Below, one piece after another: positions 17,768 through 26,419 of a stretch of DNA of 49,602 nt (position 1 is its first letter; every line of letters starts with the position of its first letter). The notes under the pieces are model-generated. The model had not been told where the DNA came from and searched no databases. It saw only the letters and a program-made list of their open reading frames with translations. The stretch comes from Streptomyces griseoruber (GTDB taxonomy: Bacteria > Actinomycetota > Actinomycetes > Streptomycetales > Streptomycetaceae): positions 1 through 49,602 of the forward strand of contig NZ_KQ948793.1 of NCBI RefSeq assembly GCF_001514205.1, read 5' to 3'. A program made the position numbers and the translations under genes.

Positions 17768-18702
17768 GCACAAACGTCCTGCGTACCGAGGAAGGCTGGT
17801 GGGTGGTGCGCGACGAGCGCGCCGTCCGCGTCGAGACCAAGGCCGTCACCACTGCCGAGCTGCTCGCGGACCGTGCAGCGGTAGAGGAGGCAGCCGTCTC
17901 CGGCGAGACGGGCACACCGGTCGCGGACCTGGCCGCGCTGCCTCCGGTCACCACCCCGTGCCGGGTGGTCGCGCAGATGGTCAACTACCGTAGCCACGCC
18001 CGTGATTCGGGCTTCACAGGGGAGATCCCGCCCACCTTCTTCCGCAAGGCCTCCGGCTCCGTCAGCGGCCCGCACGACTGCGTCGTCAAGCCCGCGCACG
18101 TGAAGTTCCTCGACTACGAGGTCGAACTCGGCCTGGTCATGGGCGCACCCGTCCCGGTGGGCACCGTGGTCGCCGAGCGCGACCTGCCTGCCTACGTCGC
18201 CGGGCTGGTCCTCACCAACGACGTCAGCGCCCGTGACATCCAGCTGACCAAGAGCCAGTTCTACGAGAGCAAGTCGTACCCCACCTTCACGCCGACCGGG
18301 CCCTACCTGGCGCTGCTGGAGCCGGAGGACTTCCCTCACCTCCCCGATCTGCGACTGCGGTTGTCGGTCAACGGCAGTCCGCGCCAGGACCGGACCCTCG
18401 CCGACATGATCGTCCGGCCGGCCGAGGCACTGACACTGTTGGCCCGCTTCCAGCACCTCGACCCCGGCGACCTGCTGCTCACCGGCACCCCGGGCGGCAC
18501 GGCCCTGAAGGCGCCGCCGAAGCCGGTCGAGAAGATCGGCGCGCTGCTGCCGCCCGCGCTGAAGTGGAAGGCGTTCTTCAACAGCCAGGCCCGCAACCCT
18601 CACTACCTGCACGAGGGCGATGTCATCACCGCCACCATCGCCACACCGGACGGGCGCATCGACCTCGGCGAACAGCGCACCCCCGTCAGGGACGCACGGT
18701 GA
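17764..18702 (+). CDS. Fumarylacetoacetate hydrolase-family protein (acylpyruvate hydrolase or hydratase type)
   Basis: A 312-residue protein whose ATG overlaps the dioxygenase stop (ATGA). The N-terminal 60 residues form the small domain typical of long FAH-like proteins. The catalytic domain has the metal-binding DYEVELGLVMG (Glu119, Glu121) and TNDVSARD with Asp153. The later KSYPTFTPTGP, LLTGTPGGTA and EGDVITATI are also conserved. Members hydrolyse C-C bonds of acylpyruvates or act as hydratases and isomerases in meta-cleavage routes. Its place directly after the extradiol dioxygenase and in the same transcript as an acetoacetyl-CoA synthetase suggests cleavage of a 2,4-diketo acid to pyruvate plus another acid. 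A paralogue lies at 48426-49367. Confidence 0.9.
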   Translation: MSTNVLRTEEGWWVVRDERAVRVETKAVTTAELLADRAAVEEAAVSGETGTPVADLAALPPVTTPCRVVAQMVNYRSHARDSGFTGEIPPTFFRKASGSVSGPHDCVVKPAHVKFLDYEVELGLVMGAPVPVGTVVAERDLPAYVAGLVLTNDVSARDIQLTKSQFYESKSYPTFTPTGPYLALLEPEDFPHLPDLRLRLSVNGSPRQDRTLADMIVRPAEALTLLARFQHLDPGDLLLTGTPGGTALKAPPKPVEKIGALLPPALKWKAFFNSQARNPHYLHEGDVITATIATPDGRIDLGEQRTPVRDAR

Positions 18703-20300
18703 TCGCCGGCTCCCGGCATCCCGTCGTCGTCATCGGTGCGGGACCGGTGGGCGTGACGGCCGCACTGCTGCTCGCCCGCCGCGGTGTACAGAGCGTCCTC
18801 CTCGAACGCCACCGGGACGTCTACCCGCTGCCGCGCGTCGTCGCCACGGACGACGAGGTCCGGCGAATCCTGCAGGCCGCCGGCGTCCACGAGGAGTTCG
18901 CCGCCCTCGCCCGCCCGGCGAGAGGTCTGCGGCTGCTCGACGCACGGCACCGGGTGATCGGCGAGTTCCGGCGCTCCGAACACGGACACCACGGCTTCCC
19001 GCAGACCAGCATGTTCGACCAGCCGGAGCTGGAGAGGCTGCTGCGCGCGGCCCTGGCCCGACGGCCGGAGTCCGAACTGCTCAGCGGGGTGGAGGTCGTC
19101 GGTATCGACCCGAGCGGCGACGGTCCCGTGCGGGTGAGCTTCCGCCGTGAGGGCAGTGAGGTCCCCGAGTACCTGGAAGCGGACTTCCTCCTCGGTTGCG
19201 ACGGAGCCGGCAGCCTCACCCGCGAGGCCATGGGCGCCGTATGGGAGGACCTGCGCTTCGAGGAACGCTGGAGCGTCATCGACGTCCGCACCCACCTCCC
19301 CGTCCGATCCTGGGAGGGTGTCGAGCAGGTCTGCGACCCCGCCCGGGCCGCGACGTTCATGCGGATCGGTGAGGACCGCTACCGCTGGGAGTTCCGCCTG
19401 CGGGACGGGGAAGAGCTGGACGACCGACGCGTACGGGAGCTGATCGCCCCGTGGGTGGAGGTGTCGTACGACGGCGATGTCGAGGTGATCCGGCAGGCTG
19501 AGTACACCTTCCGGGCCCGTGTCGCCGACCGCTGGCGCCGAGGGCGCGTCTTCCTGCTGGGCGACGCCGCCCACCTCACCCCACCGTTCATCGGCCAGGG
19601 ACTGTGCGCCGGAATGCGCGACGCGTACAACCTCACGTGGAAGATCGGCCGCGTCATCCAGCAGGGCGCCCACGAGAGCCTGTTGGACACCTACGAGAAC
19701 GAACGCAAGCCGCACGCCCGCCACATGATCCGCCTCGCCGTCGCGATGGGCTGGGCCATGACCGGCGGCCAGGGCCGTGCCGCAGCGTTGCGCCGGAGCC
19801 TCACGAGCGCCGCCTGCCGCGTCCCGGCCCTGCGGGAGGCGGCCGGCCGCGACCTCAGTCCGGCCCTGAGCCGGAGCGCCCTCGTACGGCGGCGCGCCCG
19901 CCTGGGCGGGCGGGAACTGGTCGGCACGGCCTGCCCGCAGCCCTGGGTGAGTGTCGACGCCGCGCGGATCCGGCTCGACGACCTGCTCGGCGACTCCTTC
20001 ACCCTCCTGAGCGCCGTTCCTGTCGCACCCTGGCTGCGAGCCGTCGCCGAGGCGATCGGGGCACGGCTCATCCGCACGGACGACCTCGGCGACGACGGCA
20101 CGCTGGCCGCCTGGCTGCGCGGCGGCCGGGCGGACGCCGTCCTGCTGCGCCCCGACCGAATCGTCGTGGACGTCGTCCCGGCGGGCGCCGCCAACTTCAC
20201 GGACACCGCCGCCTGGGCACCGCTGCTGTGCACCACCCGGCGCCCATCCCCCGCCGAACCGCTCGCCACCGCAGCCCTGTCGAGGAGCGCATCACGATGA
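18699..20300 (+). CDS. FAD-dependent aromatic monooxygenase (MhpA-like)
   Basis: A 533-residue protein from GTG 18699, which overlaps the previous stop by four bases. The FAD-binding GAGPVG lies in VVVIGAGPVGVTAALLLARRG at residues 8-28, with the following acidic end LLERH. The second FAD motif GDAAHLTPPFIGQGLCAGMRDAYNL starts at residue 288, the form seen in 3-(3-hydroxyphenyl)propionate-type hydroxylases. The C-terminal thioredoxin-like domain (about 430-533) is also present. The enzyme would use NAD(P)H and O2 to add a hydroxyl ortho to a phenolic OH, giving the diol or triol for the dioxygenase. No signal peptide. It overlaps the next gene by ATGA. Confidence 0.93.
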   Translation: MIAGSRHPVVVIGAGPVGVTAALLLARRGVQSVLLERHRDVYPLPRVVATDDEVRRILQAAGVHEEFAALARPARGLRLLDARHRVIGEFRRSEHGHHGFPQTSMFDQPELERLLRAALARRPESELLSGVEVVGIDPSGDGPVRVSFRREGSEVPEYLEADFLLGCDGAGSLTREAMGAVWEDLRFEERWSVIDVRTHLPVRSWEGVEQVCDPARAATFMRIGEDRYRWEFRLRDGEELDDRRVRELIAPWVEVSYDGDVEVIRQAEYTFRARVADRWRRGRVFLLGDAAHLTPPFIGQGLCAGMRDAYNLTWKIGRVIQQGAHESLLDTYENERKPHARHMIRLAVAMGWAMTGGQGRAAALRRSLTSAACRVPALREAAGRDLSPALSRSALVRRRARLGGRELVGTACPQPWVSVDAARIRLDDLLGDSFTLLSAVPVAPWLRAVAEAIGARLIRTDDLGDDGTLAAWLRGGRADAVLLRPDRIVVDVVPAGAANFTDTAAWAPLLCTTRRPSPAEPLATAALSRSASR

Positions 20301-22313
20301 CCAGTGCACGGCTCACCCCGCCGGGGAAGCCCTTCTGGGCCCCTGACCCGGAGGCCACCACCACCAGCCGCATCGCGGACTTCGGTCGTTGGGTCACCCG
20401 GCAGCGTGGGATCCAAGTCGCCCACGACCACACCGACTACCCCGCCCTGCACCGCTGGTCCGTCACGGACCTCGAAGGGTTCTGGAGCGCGGTGTGGGAG
20501 TACTTCGACGTCGACGCGGCCACCCCGTACGAGCAGGTGCTGGCCGAGGAGAGGATGCCAGGCGCCCGCTGGTTCACCGGAGCCACCCTCAACTACACCC
20601 ATCACGCCCTGCGCCACCTCAGCGACGACCGGCCCGCGATCATCGCACTGGACGAGACGGGGGCCGGCCACGAGGTGTCCGGGAAGCAGCTGCGCGCCCA
20701 GGTCGCCTCCGTCGCCGCCACCCTGCGCGACCTGGGCGTCGGCCCCGGCGACCGGGTCGTCGGCTATCTCCCCAACACCCCGCACGCCATGGTCGCCTTC
20801 CTCGCCGCCGCCGGCATCGGTGCCGTCTGGTCGGTGTGCGGCCAGGACTACGCCCCCAAGGCCGCCGCCGACCGCTTCACCCAGCTGGAGCCCACGGTCC
20901 TGATCGCGGCCGACGGCTACCTCTTCAACGGCGCCACCCACGACCGCCGGGAAGCCGTACTGGAACTGGCCCGCGCGCTGCCCACTCTCGAGGCCACCGT
21001 CCTGGTGGACCACGTGGGACTGGCCTGGCCCCAGGAGAACTACCCTGCACTCACTGTCCCTTGGGAGGATGCCTCCACCCGCACCGAGCAACTCACCTGC
21101 ACGCCGGTGCCGTTCGACCATCCCCTGTGGATCTTGTTCTCCTCCGGCACCACCGGCCTGCCCAAGGGCATCGTCCACGGTCACGGCGGTGTCGTGCTCG
21201 AACACCTCAAGACCCTGGGCCTGCAGTCCGACCTGGGCCCCGGCGACCGCCTGCTGTGGTACACCACCACGCACTGGATGATGTGGAACCTGGCCGTCTC
21301 CACACTCCTGACCGGAGCGGCCACCTGCACCTACGACGGCAGCCCGGCCCCGCTCACCCGACCCGGCATCCTGTGGGAACTGGCCGCACGGCACCACGTC
21401 ACCCTCTTCGGCACCAGCCCCCAATACCTCCTGGGCATGGCCAAGTTCGGCATCGACCCGTCCGTCCACGACCTGTCGTCCGTCCGTGCCGTCGGCTGCA
21501 CCGGTTCCACCCTGCCCGCCTCCGCGTATCCCTGGGTCCGTGACCACCTGGGCGAGCGCGTCCAGCTCGCCTCCAGCAGCGGCGGCACGGACGTCGTCTC
21601 CGGTTTCGCCGGCAGCGCCCCCACCACACCCGTCTGGGCGGGCGAGCTGTCCGTCCCCTACCTGGGGGTCGCCCTGGCCGCGTACGACACCGAGGGCCGG
21701 CCGGTCGTCGACGAGGTCGGCGAGCTGGTGGTCACCCGTCCGATGCCGTCCATGCCGCTGTACTTCTGGAACGACCCGGACGGCAGCCGCTACCGGGACG
21801 CCTACTTCACCGGCTACCCCGGCGCGTGGCGGCACGGCGACTGGATCACCCTCACCTCCCATGGTTCGGTGATCGTGCACGGCCGCTCCGACTCCACCCT
21901 CAAACCGCAACGGCGTACGGCTGGGCAGCGCCGACATCCACGACGTCGTCGAACGCCTCCCCGAGATCACCGAAGCCCTGGTCATCGGCGCCGAGGAACC
22001 CGACGGCGGCTACTGGATGCCCCTGTTCGTCGTCCCCGCCGCCGGAGTGGAACTGGACGACGCCCTCAAGGACAAGATCCGCCACGCCATCCGTACCGGT
22101 GCCTCACCCCGCCACGTGCCCGACGAGATCCTCCAGGCCCCGGGCATCCCCCACACCCGTACCGGCAAGAAGCTCGAAGTACCCGTCAAGCGCCTGCTCC
22201 AAGGCGCCCCCGCCGACCAGGTCGTCAGCCCCGCGGCTGTCGACAACCCCGACCTCCTCGCGTATTTCACCCGTCTCGGCGCCGCACGTCGGGACGCGAC
22301 ACACGGCACGTGA
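20297..22313 (+). pseudogene. Acetoacetyl-CoA synthetase with one frameshift
   Basis: It starts at ATG 20297, overlapping the monooxygenase stop. The N-terminus (PPGKPFWAPDPEATTTSRIADFGRWV) and LFSSGTTGLPKGIVHGHGG (about residue 281), TTTHWMMWNL and LASSSGGTDV are those of acetoacetate-CoA ligases. The frame runs well to GRSDSTL, then one extra A in CTCAAACCG at about 21900-21906 shifts it. Removing that A restores STLNRNGVRLGSADIHDVV and an open frame to the stop at 22311-22313, giving about 671 residues, the normal family length. It is either a sequencing error or a recent inactivation. As read, the protein loses the C-terminal lid that carries the catalytic Lys, still visible downstream as RTGKKLEVPVK. 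The intact enzyme would activate acetoacetate to acetoacetyl-CoA. Confidence 0.88.
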
Positions 22314-22407
22314 TATCGCCTCATCTCGCTGCTCGAAGCGGCCGCTGCCGCAGGCCACTTCGCGTCGGCGGCGGCCGTTGGGCACCGTTACGGAACCGGC
22401 GCCGTGC

Positions 22408-22953
22408 TCATGGCCGAGCGTCGAGTCGGCCTTGGAGACCGTCGAGAATCACCTGCAGGCCGAAGGCCAGATCCTCGGCGGTCGACGCGGTGGCCTCGCC
22501 CTTGTGTTCACCGAAGGCGGTGCCGAACACGAACGTCAGCACGGTCTTCGTCGCCTGCTCCGCTTCCCGCCCGGTGAACCCGGCGGCTTCGCACGCCGCG
22601 CGCAGGTGGTCCTCATAGCGGGCTCTGCCAGGGGCGTGCGGGGCATGGCAACTCATGGCCGGTACGAGCCACGGATGCCGCAAGGTCATCGCGTGCAGGT
22701 CGTTGGCCATGGTCGTGACCGCCGCCCGCCACCCGCTCCCCTCCAGGTCGTGCAGCTGAATTTCCCTCCAGACCGCGTCGGCGGCCAGCACGAGAACCTC
22801 TTCCTTGTCCTTCACGTGCCAGTAGACCGCCGCCGCCGTGGCACCGAGGCGGCTGCCAAGCTGACGCATGCTCAGGGAGTCGGCTCCCTCAGCGTCCAGC
22901 AGTCCGACAACGGCCTGGACGATCTGCTCCCTGTTCAGAGCCTTGCGCGGCAC
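22408..22953 (-). CDS. TetR-family regulator
   Basis: A 181-residue protein starting at ATG 22953 (MPRKALNREQIVQAVVGLLDAEG). The recognition helix region is SMRQLGSRLGATAAAVYWHVKDKEEVLVLAAD; the YWHV form is that of classical TetR-like proteins with a TetR_C-type ligand domain. The C-terminus is helical, with HPWLVPAMSCHAPH. It is convergent with the acetoacetyl-CoA synthetase gene and lies 36 bases downstream of the amidohydrolase gene at 22990 in the same direction, so it may be the second gene of that transcript and its local regulator. I see no palindrome of its own directly upstream. Confidence 0.9.
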   Translation of the reverse strand: MPRKALNREQIVQAVVGLLDAEGADSLSMRQLGSRLGATAAAVYWHVKDKEEVLVLAADAVWREIQLHDLEGSGWRAAVTTMANDLHAMTLRHPWLVPAMSCHAPHAPGRARYEDHLRAACEAAGFTGREAEQATKTVLTFVFGTAFGEHKGEATASTAEDLAFGLQVILDGLQGRLDARP

Positions 22954-22989
22954 CGGGCGCTCCTCCCCTCCGAAACAGGTGGCACCGCA

Positions 22990-24318
22990 TCAGGACCGCG
23001 GTATGCCGGGCATGTCCAACACGCGGAGAAGCCGTTCCCCGGAGTCCAGCAGTCGTCCCCTGACCCCTGCGACATCTGCTCCGAGCAGGGAGTGCTCTCG
23101 CTTGCGCCATCGGCCGGCGATCATTACGGCTTCGATGTTGGCGATCTCGGCGTGCAACGCCGCGGCGATCGGGTCATGGGCGGGCCAAAGGTTCAGTGCG
23201 CGGGCGTCGATGACGACGAGGTCGGCCTGCATGCCCGGCTCGATCCGGCCGATTCGATCAGCCAGGCCGAGTGCTCGGGCTCCTTCGACCGTCGCCCAGG
23301 AAAGCGCCTGCTTGCCGGTGATCGACGGTCGCTCGGATGCCGCGCCGCCTGACCGCCGGTGGTGCTCGTGATCGAGGGCGCGCTGGTGAGCCAGAGCGAT
23401 ACGCGCGGCGGTGAGGAGCTGGCCGGGCACGACGCTGTCGACGTCGGTGCCGAGCGAGGGTGCCGCGCCGAGCCGCAGCAGTGGTCCGGTGATGGGGGTG
23501 CCGTGGCCCTGGCCGAGTTCGTTCTCGGGGGTCGTGGTGAAGCTGACGCCGGCCTCGACCAGCGTCTTGACCCAGTCGTCGGTCAGGCCGGAGCCGTGGA
23601 CGACGTTGGTGCGGGGCCCGAACAGGCCGGCGGTGCGCACGGCGTCCCAGGCGGCCGTGGGCTCACCGCCGCTCTGATGCATCGACACGACGACACCGCG
23701 CTCGTCGGCGGCCCGGAAATCCGCCACCGCAACATCGGGCGTCGAATACTGCGGCCCTTGGACGGCCATCCCGAGGGTGAGCAAGGTGTGCCCGCCGACG
23801 GCGCCCTCCAACAGCCGGTCGATCTCGGGGAGCGGGTGGGCGACGTCTGGCGCCCGATAGGGCGTCCCGTGCAGGAAAACCGCGCGGATCCCCGACTCCA
23901 GCAGTCCAGCCACCGCCGCGTCGGCGTGCGCGGGCGACAGGCTGTTGTGACACCAGTCGCCGATCGTGGTGGTACCGCAGTTGATCTGGTTCAGCGCGCC
24001 GGCGAGGGTGCCGATGAACAGGTCGTCGGGGCTGTAGTGGCGGGCGATGCCGCCGTGCAGGTGGGTGAGGTACTGCAACAGGGTCCAGTCGGCGCCCACG
24101 CACCGCAGCGCGGCCTGCCAGGTGTGCAGGTGTGCGTTGATCAGGCCGGGCAGGACGATGCGCCCCGAGAAGTCGACGGTGTCGTCGTCGGGTCTGCCCG
24201 GGTGCTCGCCCACAGCAGCGATGCTGTCGCCATCGACCAGGATGTCGACGCGCTCCACATCCGGTCGGCCGGGAGCCATGCTGATCACCTGCGCGCCGCG
24301 CAACAACGTGCGGCTCAT
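22990..24318 (-). CDS. Amidohydrolase / aminohydrolase (TRZ/ATZ-like)
   Basis: A 442-residue protein; I start at ATG 24318 (MSRTLLRGAQVISMAPGR), the usual N-terminal beta-sandwich of this family, rather than at 24429. The metal-binding NAHLHTWQAALR (HxH) is near residue 66. Later ligands are suggested by SMHQSGG, VVHGSGL and the Asp in LGTDVDS. The C-terminal RIGRIEPGMQADLVVID is typical of cytosine deaminase/chlorohydrolase relatives. It would hydrolyse C-N or C-halogen bonds of a ring or imine. Its start overlaps the stop of a 15-residue leader ORF that has the only good ribosome-binding site. Operator family 1 site f with a promoter lies 182 bp upstream of the leader, so TetR control is likely. 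Confidence 0.88.
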   Translation of the reverse strand: MSRTLLRGAQVISMAPGRPDVERVDILVDGDSIAAVGEHPGRPDDDTVDFSGRIVLPGLINAHLHTWQAALRCVGADWTLLQYLTHLHGGIARHYSPDDLFIGTLAGALNQINCGTTTIGDWCHNSLSPAHADAAVAGLLESGIRAVFLHGTPYRAPDVAHPLPEIDRLLEGAVGGHTLLTLGMAVQGPQYSTPDVAVADFRAADERGVVVSMHQSGGEPTAAWDAVRTAGLFGPRTNVVHGSGLTDDWVKTLVEAGVSFTTTPENELGQGHGTPITGPLLRLGAAPSLGTDVDSVVPGQLLTAARIALAHQRALDHEHHRRSGGAASERPSITGKQALSWATVEGARALGLADRIGRIEPGMQADLVVIDARALNLWPAHDPIAAALHAEIANIEAVMIAGRWRKREHSLLGADVAGVRGRLLDSGERLLRVLDMPGIPRS

Positions 24319-24362
24319 GTGACCGACCCCGCGCCGGCGAGGGCGTGACTCTTCGCGTACAT
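24315..24362 (-). CDS. 15-residue leader ORF coupled to the amidohydrolase
   Basis: It reads MYAKSHALAGAGSVT and stops in the TGA that overlaps the amidohydrolase ATG (ATGA). AAGGAG lies seven bases before its ATG, while the amidohydrolase itself has no clear ribosome-binding site. Ribosomes ending the leader would restart on the enzyme. It may be a translational-coupling leader or the tail of a lost gene. Confidence 0.6.
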   Translation of the reverse strand: MYAKSHALAGAGSVT

Positions 24363-24543
24363 GTCGCAACTCCTTGCCAGAGGCGTCATCGCCTGGGCGG
24401 CGGTTCATGTCGGCTGCCGAGACCGCCACATGCGCGAACCCGTGCGGCAGCGGGACTGCGGGCCGTCCGTCGCGCTTGTGGCGGATCAGCGGGCCGCAGG
24501 TTGCACCGGTGGCCGGGATCAGGCGGAATCCCGGCAGGCCATA

Positions 24544-24580
24544 ACGGCTACAGTGTTTCCATTATAGAGGGTGACGTCAA
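24544..24580 (-). promoter_or_regulatory. Promoter and operator family 1, site f
   Basis: The plus strand at 24544-24562 reads ACGGCTAC-AGT-GTTTCCAT. On the minus strand TTGACG (24580-24575), a 17-bp spacer and AACACT (24557-24552) form a promoter towards the amidohydrolase, with the -10 at positions 6-11 of the palindrome, the same place as at sites d and e. Confidence 0.65.
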
Positions 24581-24860
24581 GGGCTGCTGTCCACTGGGGG
24601 CCGCCGGGGACGGCCGGTACGTACCAGGGCACGGTTCCGTCGTCGTGCTGTTCGACGGCGACGTCGCGCAGCCAGGAACCGAGCATGCCGTGGCAGTCGT
24701 ACAGGAAGGCGGCGGTGGGCGCGAAGACCTGGATGTCGCCGGTCCAGCCGAGCCGCTCGTCGCGCTGCGGGCAGTCGGTGGGAAGGTCGACGAAGTTGCC
24801 GCGCAGGCTCCACACCACGTTCTCGTGCAGCCGGTTCACCTGCTCGTTGGAGCACTCGAA
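24576..24860 (-). pseudogene. Alpha-L-rhamnosidase (GH78) fragment
   Basis: About 95 residues from the catalytic (alpha/alpha)6 region are recognisable: FECSNEQVNRLHENVVWSL, then RGNFVDLPTDCPQRDERLGW and TGDIQVFAPTAAFLYD. The DCPQRDERLGWTGD block holds acidic residues used in GH78 catalysis. Both ends are cut: on the left the match stops after QWTAALD, next to operator site f, and on the right it stops where a plus-strand glycosidase relic begins. It is a piece left by deletions. Confidence 0.85.
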
Positions 24861-24868
24861 CCGCCACC

Positions 24869-26210
24869 ATGGTCGGCGCCCTGCCGACGGCCAACCCGGC
24901 GTCCGCCGCGTCGACCGCCGCACCGACCGCCTTGACCGCCGACTTCGCCCAGGTGGTGAACCCGGCCGCGCAACCCGCCCTGTTCGGGCTCGCCAACGAG
25001 CCCAGCCGCGACCACCAGGACGACGTCCACCCGAAGTTGCAGCGTGTCGGCGTCAAACTCGAACGGGGCGCCCTGCACGTCGACCGGCTCTTCGCCGGGA
25101 AGTTCGCGGGGACGACCCTTCAGGACTACGTCGGCAACGTCGACGGCGTCCAGAACCCGGAGAACGGGGACTGGAGTGTGCTCTCCTGGCTCGATCACGC
25201 CAAGGCGAGCCGGACGACCACGCAGCCGAACATCCTCCAGGCACCGGCCTGGCTCACCCATGCGGAACCAACAGGCAGGACATCATCCGCAAGGTCGTCG
25301 TGCACTACTCGTCGAAGATCGACCAGATCGACATCCTCAACGAGCCGATGACCTCCTCGATGGTCAACCGGTCGGGCAGCCCCTACACATCCCAGCAGTC
25401 CGCTGCCGCCGACCTGTACTTCTACACCGTGCGTGCGATCCGGGCCGTCGACCGGACGGTCACCGTGGGCGGCGACGGCGACGACAAACAGGGCGGGGAC
25501 TTCGGGGCGATGGGGACCATCCTCCGGGACCCGAGGCTGTCGGCGACGGACATCCCGTGCGTCTCGTACCACACCTACGCGGCCGACCCTGTCGCGCATC
25601 AACGAGTGGAACCACAACTACTACGGCGACACGAAAGCCCCGCAGGTCGTCGGCAATCAGGCGACCACCTATGTCGCCAACACCCTGATCAACTTCGCGA
25701 ACCAGCCGATCATCACCGGAGCGGCGTTCATGTCGGCGCTCCCGGGCAATGTCACGCTGGACCCGCAGGAGAACTGCCCGGGATGCGTCATCGCCCAGGC
25801 GATCTACGACTGGGACGGAACCTCCGCGACCCTGTGGCCGCAGACCCGGGCCTACCGGCTGCTCTCCGCCGACGCCGGCCTCGGGGACGGCCGGTTCTCC
25901 ACCGTGGCCACGGACGCGGGCGGCCTCACCAACGCCGTCGCCTTCACCAACGTTCACGGGCAGAAGGGCGTCGTACTCGCCAACGACACCGCTGATCAGC
26001 AGAAGGTCGACGCGACACTGAACGCCACCGGCTACACCAAGAAGAACGTCACGGCGACCACGTCCACAGCCGACACCGGAACCAACACCGCCGTCACGCC
26101 CACCCAGGTGAACCGGGTGCCCGTCCACGACGGGACCGTCACCGTGCGCGCTGTCGACGTCCCCGCCTACTCCGCGGTGGCAGTCGTGCTCTCGGGCAGG
26201 GGCGCCCCCA
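24869..26210 (+). pseudogene. Secreted glycoside hydrolase relic with two frameshifts
   Basis: A protein of clan GH-A type can be pieced together from two reading frames. The first part has a signal-like ANPASAAS and FGLANEPSRDHQDDVHPKLQ, then DYVGNVDGVQNPENGDW and APAWLTH. After a shift near 25265-25275 it continues QDIIRKVVVHYSSKIDQIDILNEPM, where ILNEP is the acid/base-type motif. After a second shift near 25590 it returns to the first frame with NEWNHNYYGDTKAPQ and ends with a beta-sandwich-like domain (TVTVRAVDVPAYSAVAVVLSG). The upstream end of the signal peptide is missing at the junction with the rhamnosidase fragment. The exact GH family is uncertain. Confidence 0.75.
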
Positions 26211-26292
26211 CGCATCCCTCCGGCACCATGAACCAGCACTGGACACCACGTGGCACGACGAGTGTCAAAGGACTGCCCGTCCCGGATCACGA

Positions 26293-26333
26293 CCTGCGTG
26301 ACGGTCCGCCGACTCGGCGGACCGTCACGCAGG
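26293..26333. terminator. 41-base perfect palindrome, bidirectional terminator
   Basis: Two perfect 20-base arms (26293-26312 and 26314-26333) surround a single C. The arm starts CCTGCGTGACGG. It lies between the end of the glycosidase relic and the end of the minus-strand CMD gene, as expected for a terminator serving both sides. Confidence 0.8.
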
Positions 26334-26419
26334 CCCCGCGCTCGAGGACCGCCAGGACCAGGGGCGAACCTCGCCAGGCGTTACGCGACGAGGCTGCTGG
26401 TGAAGGCGCCTCGATGTGC

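Noticed and set aside
24555..24570. TATAAT on the minus strand as -10 box of the amidohydrolase promoter
   Set aside because: It is only 8 bp from TTGACG, too close; the 17-bp spacing points to AACACT within the operator instead, as at sites d and e.
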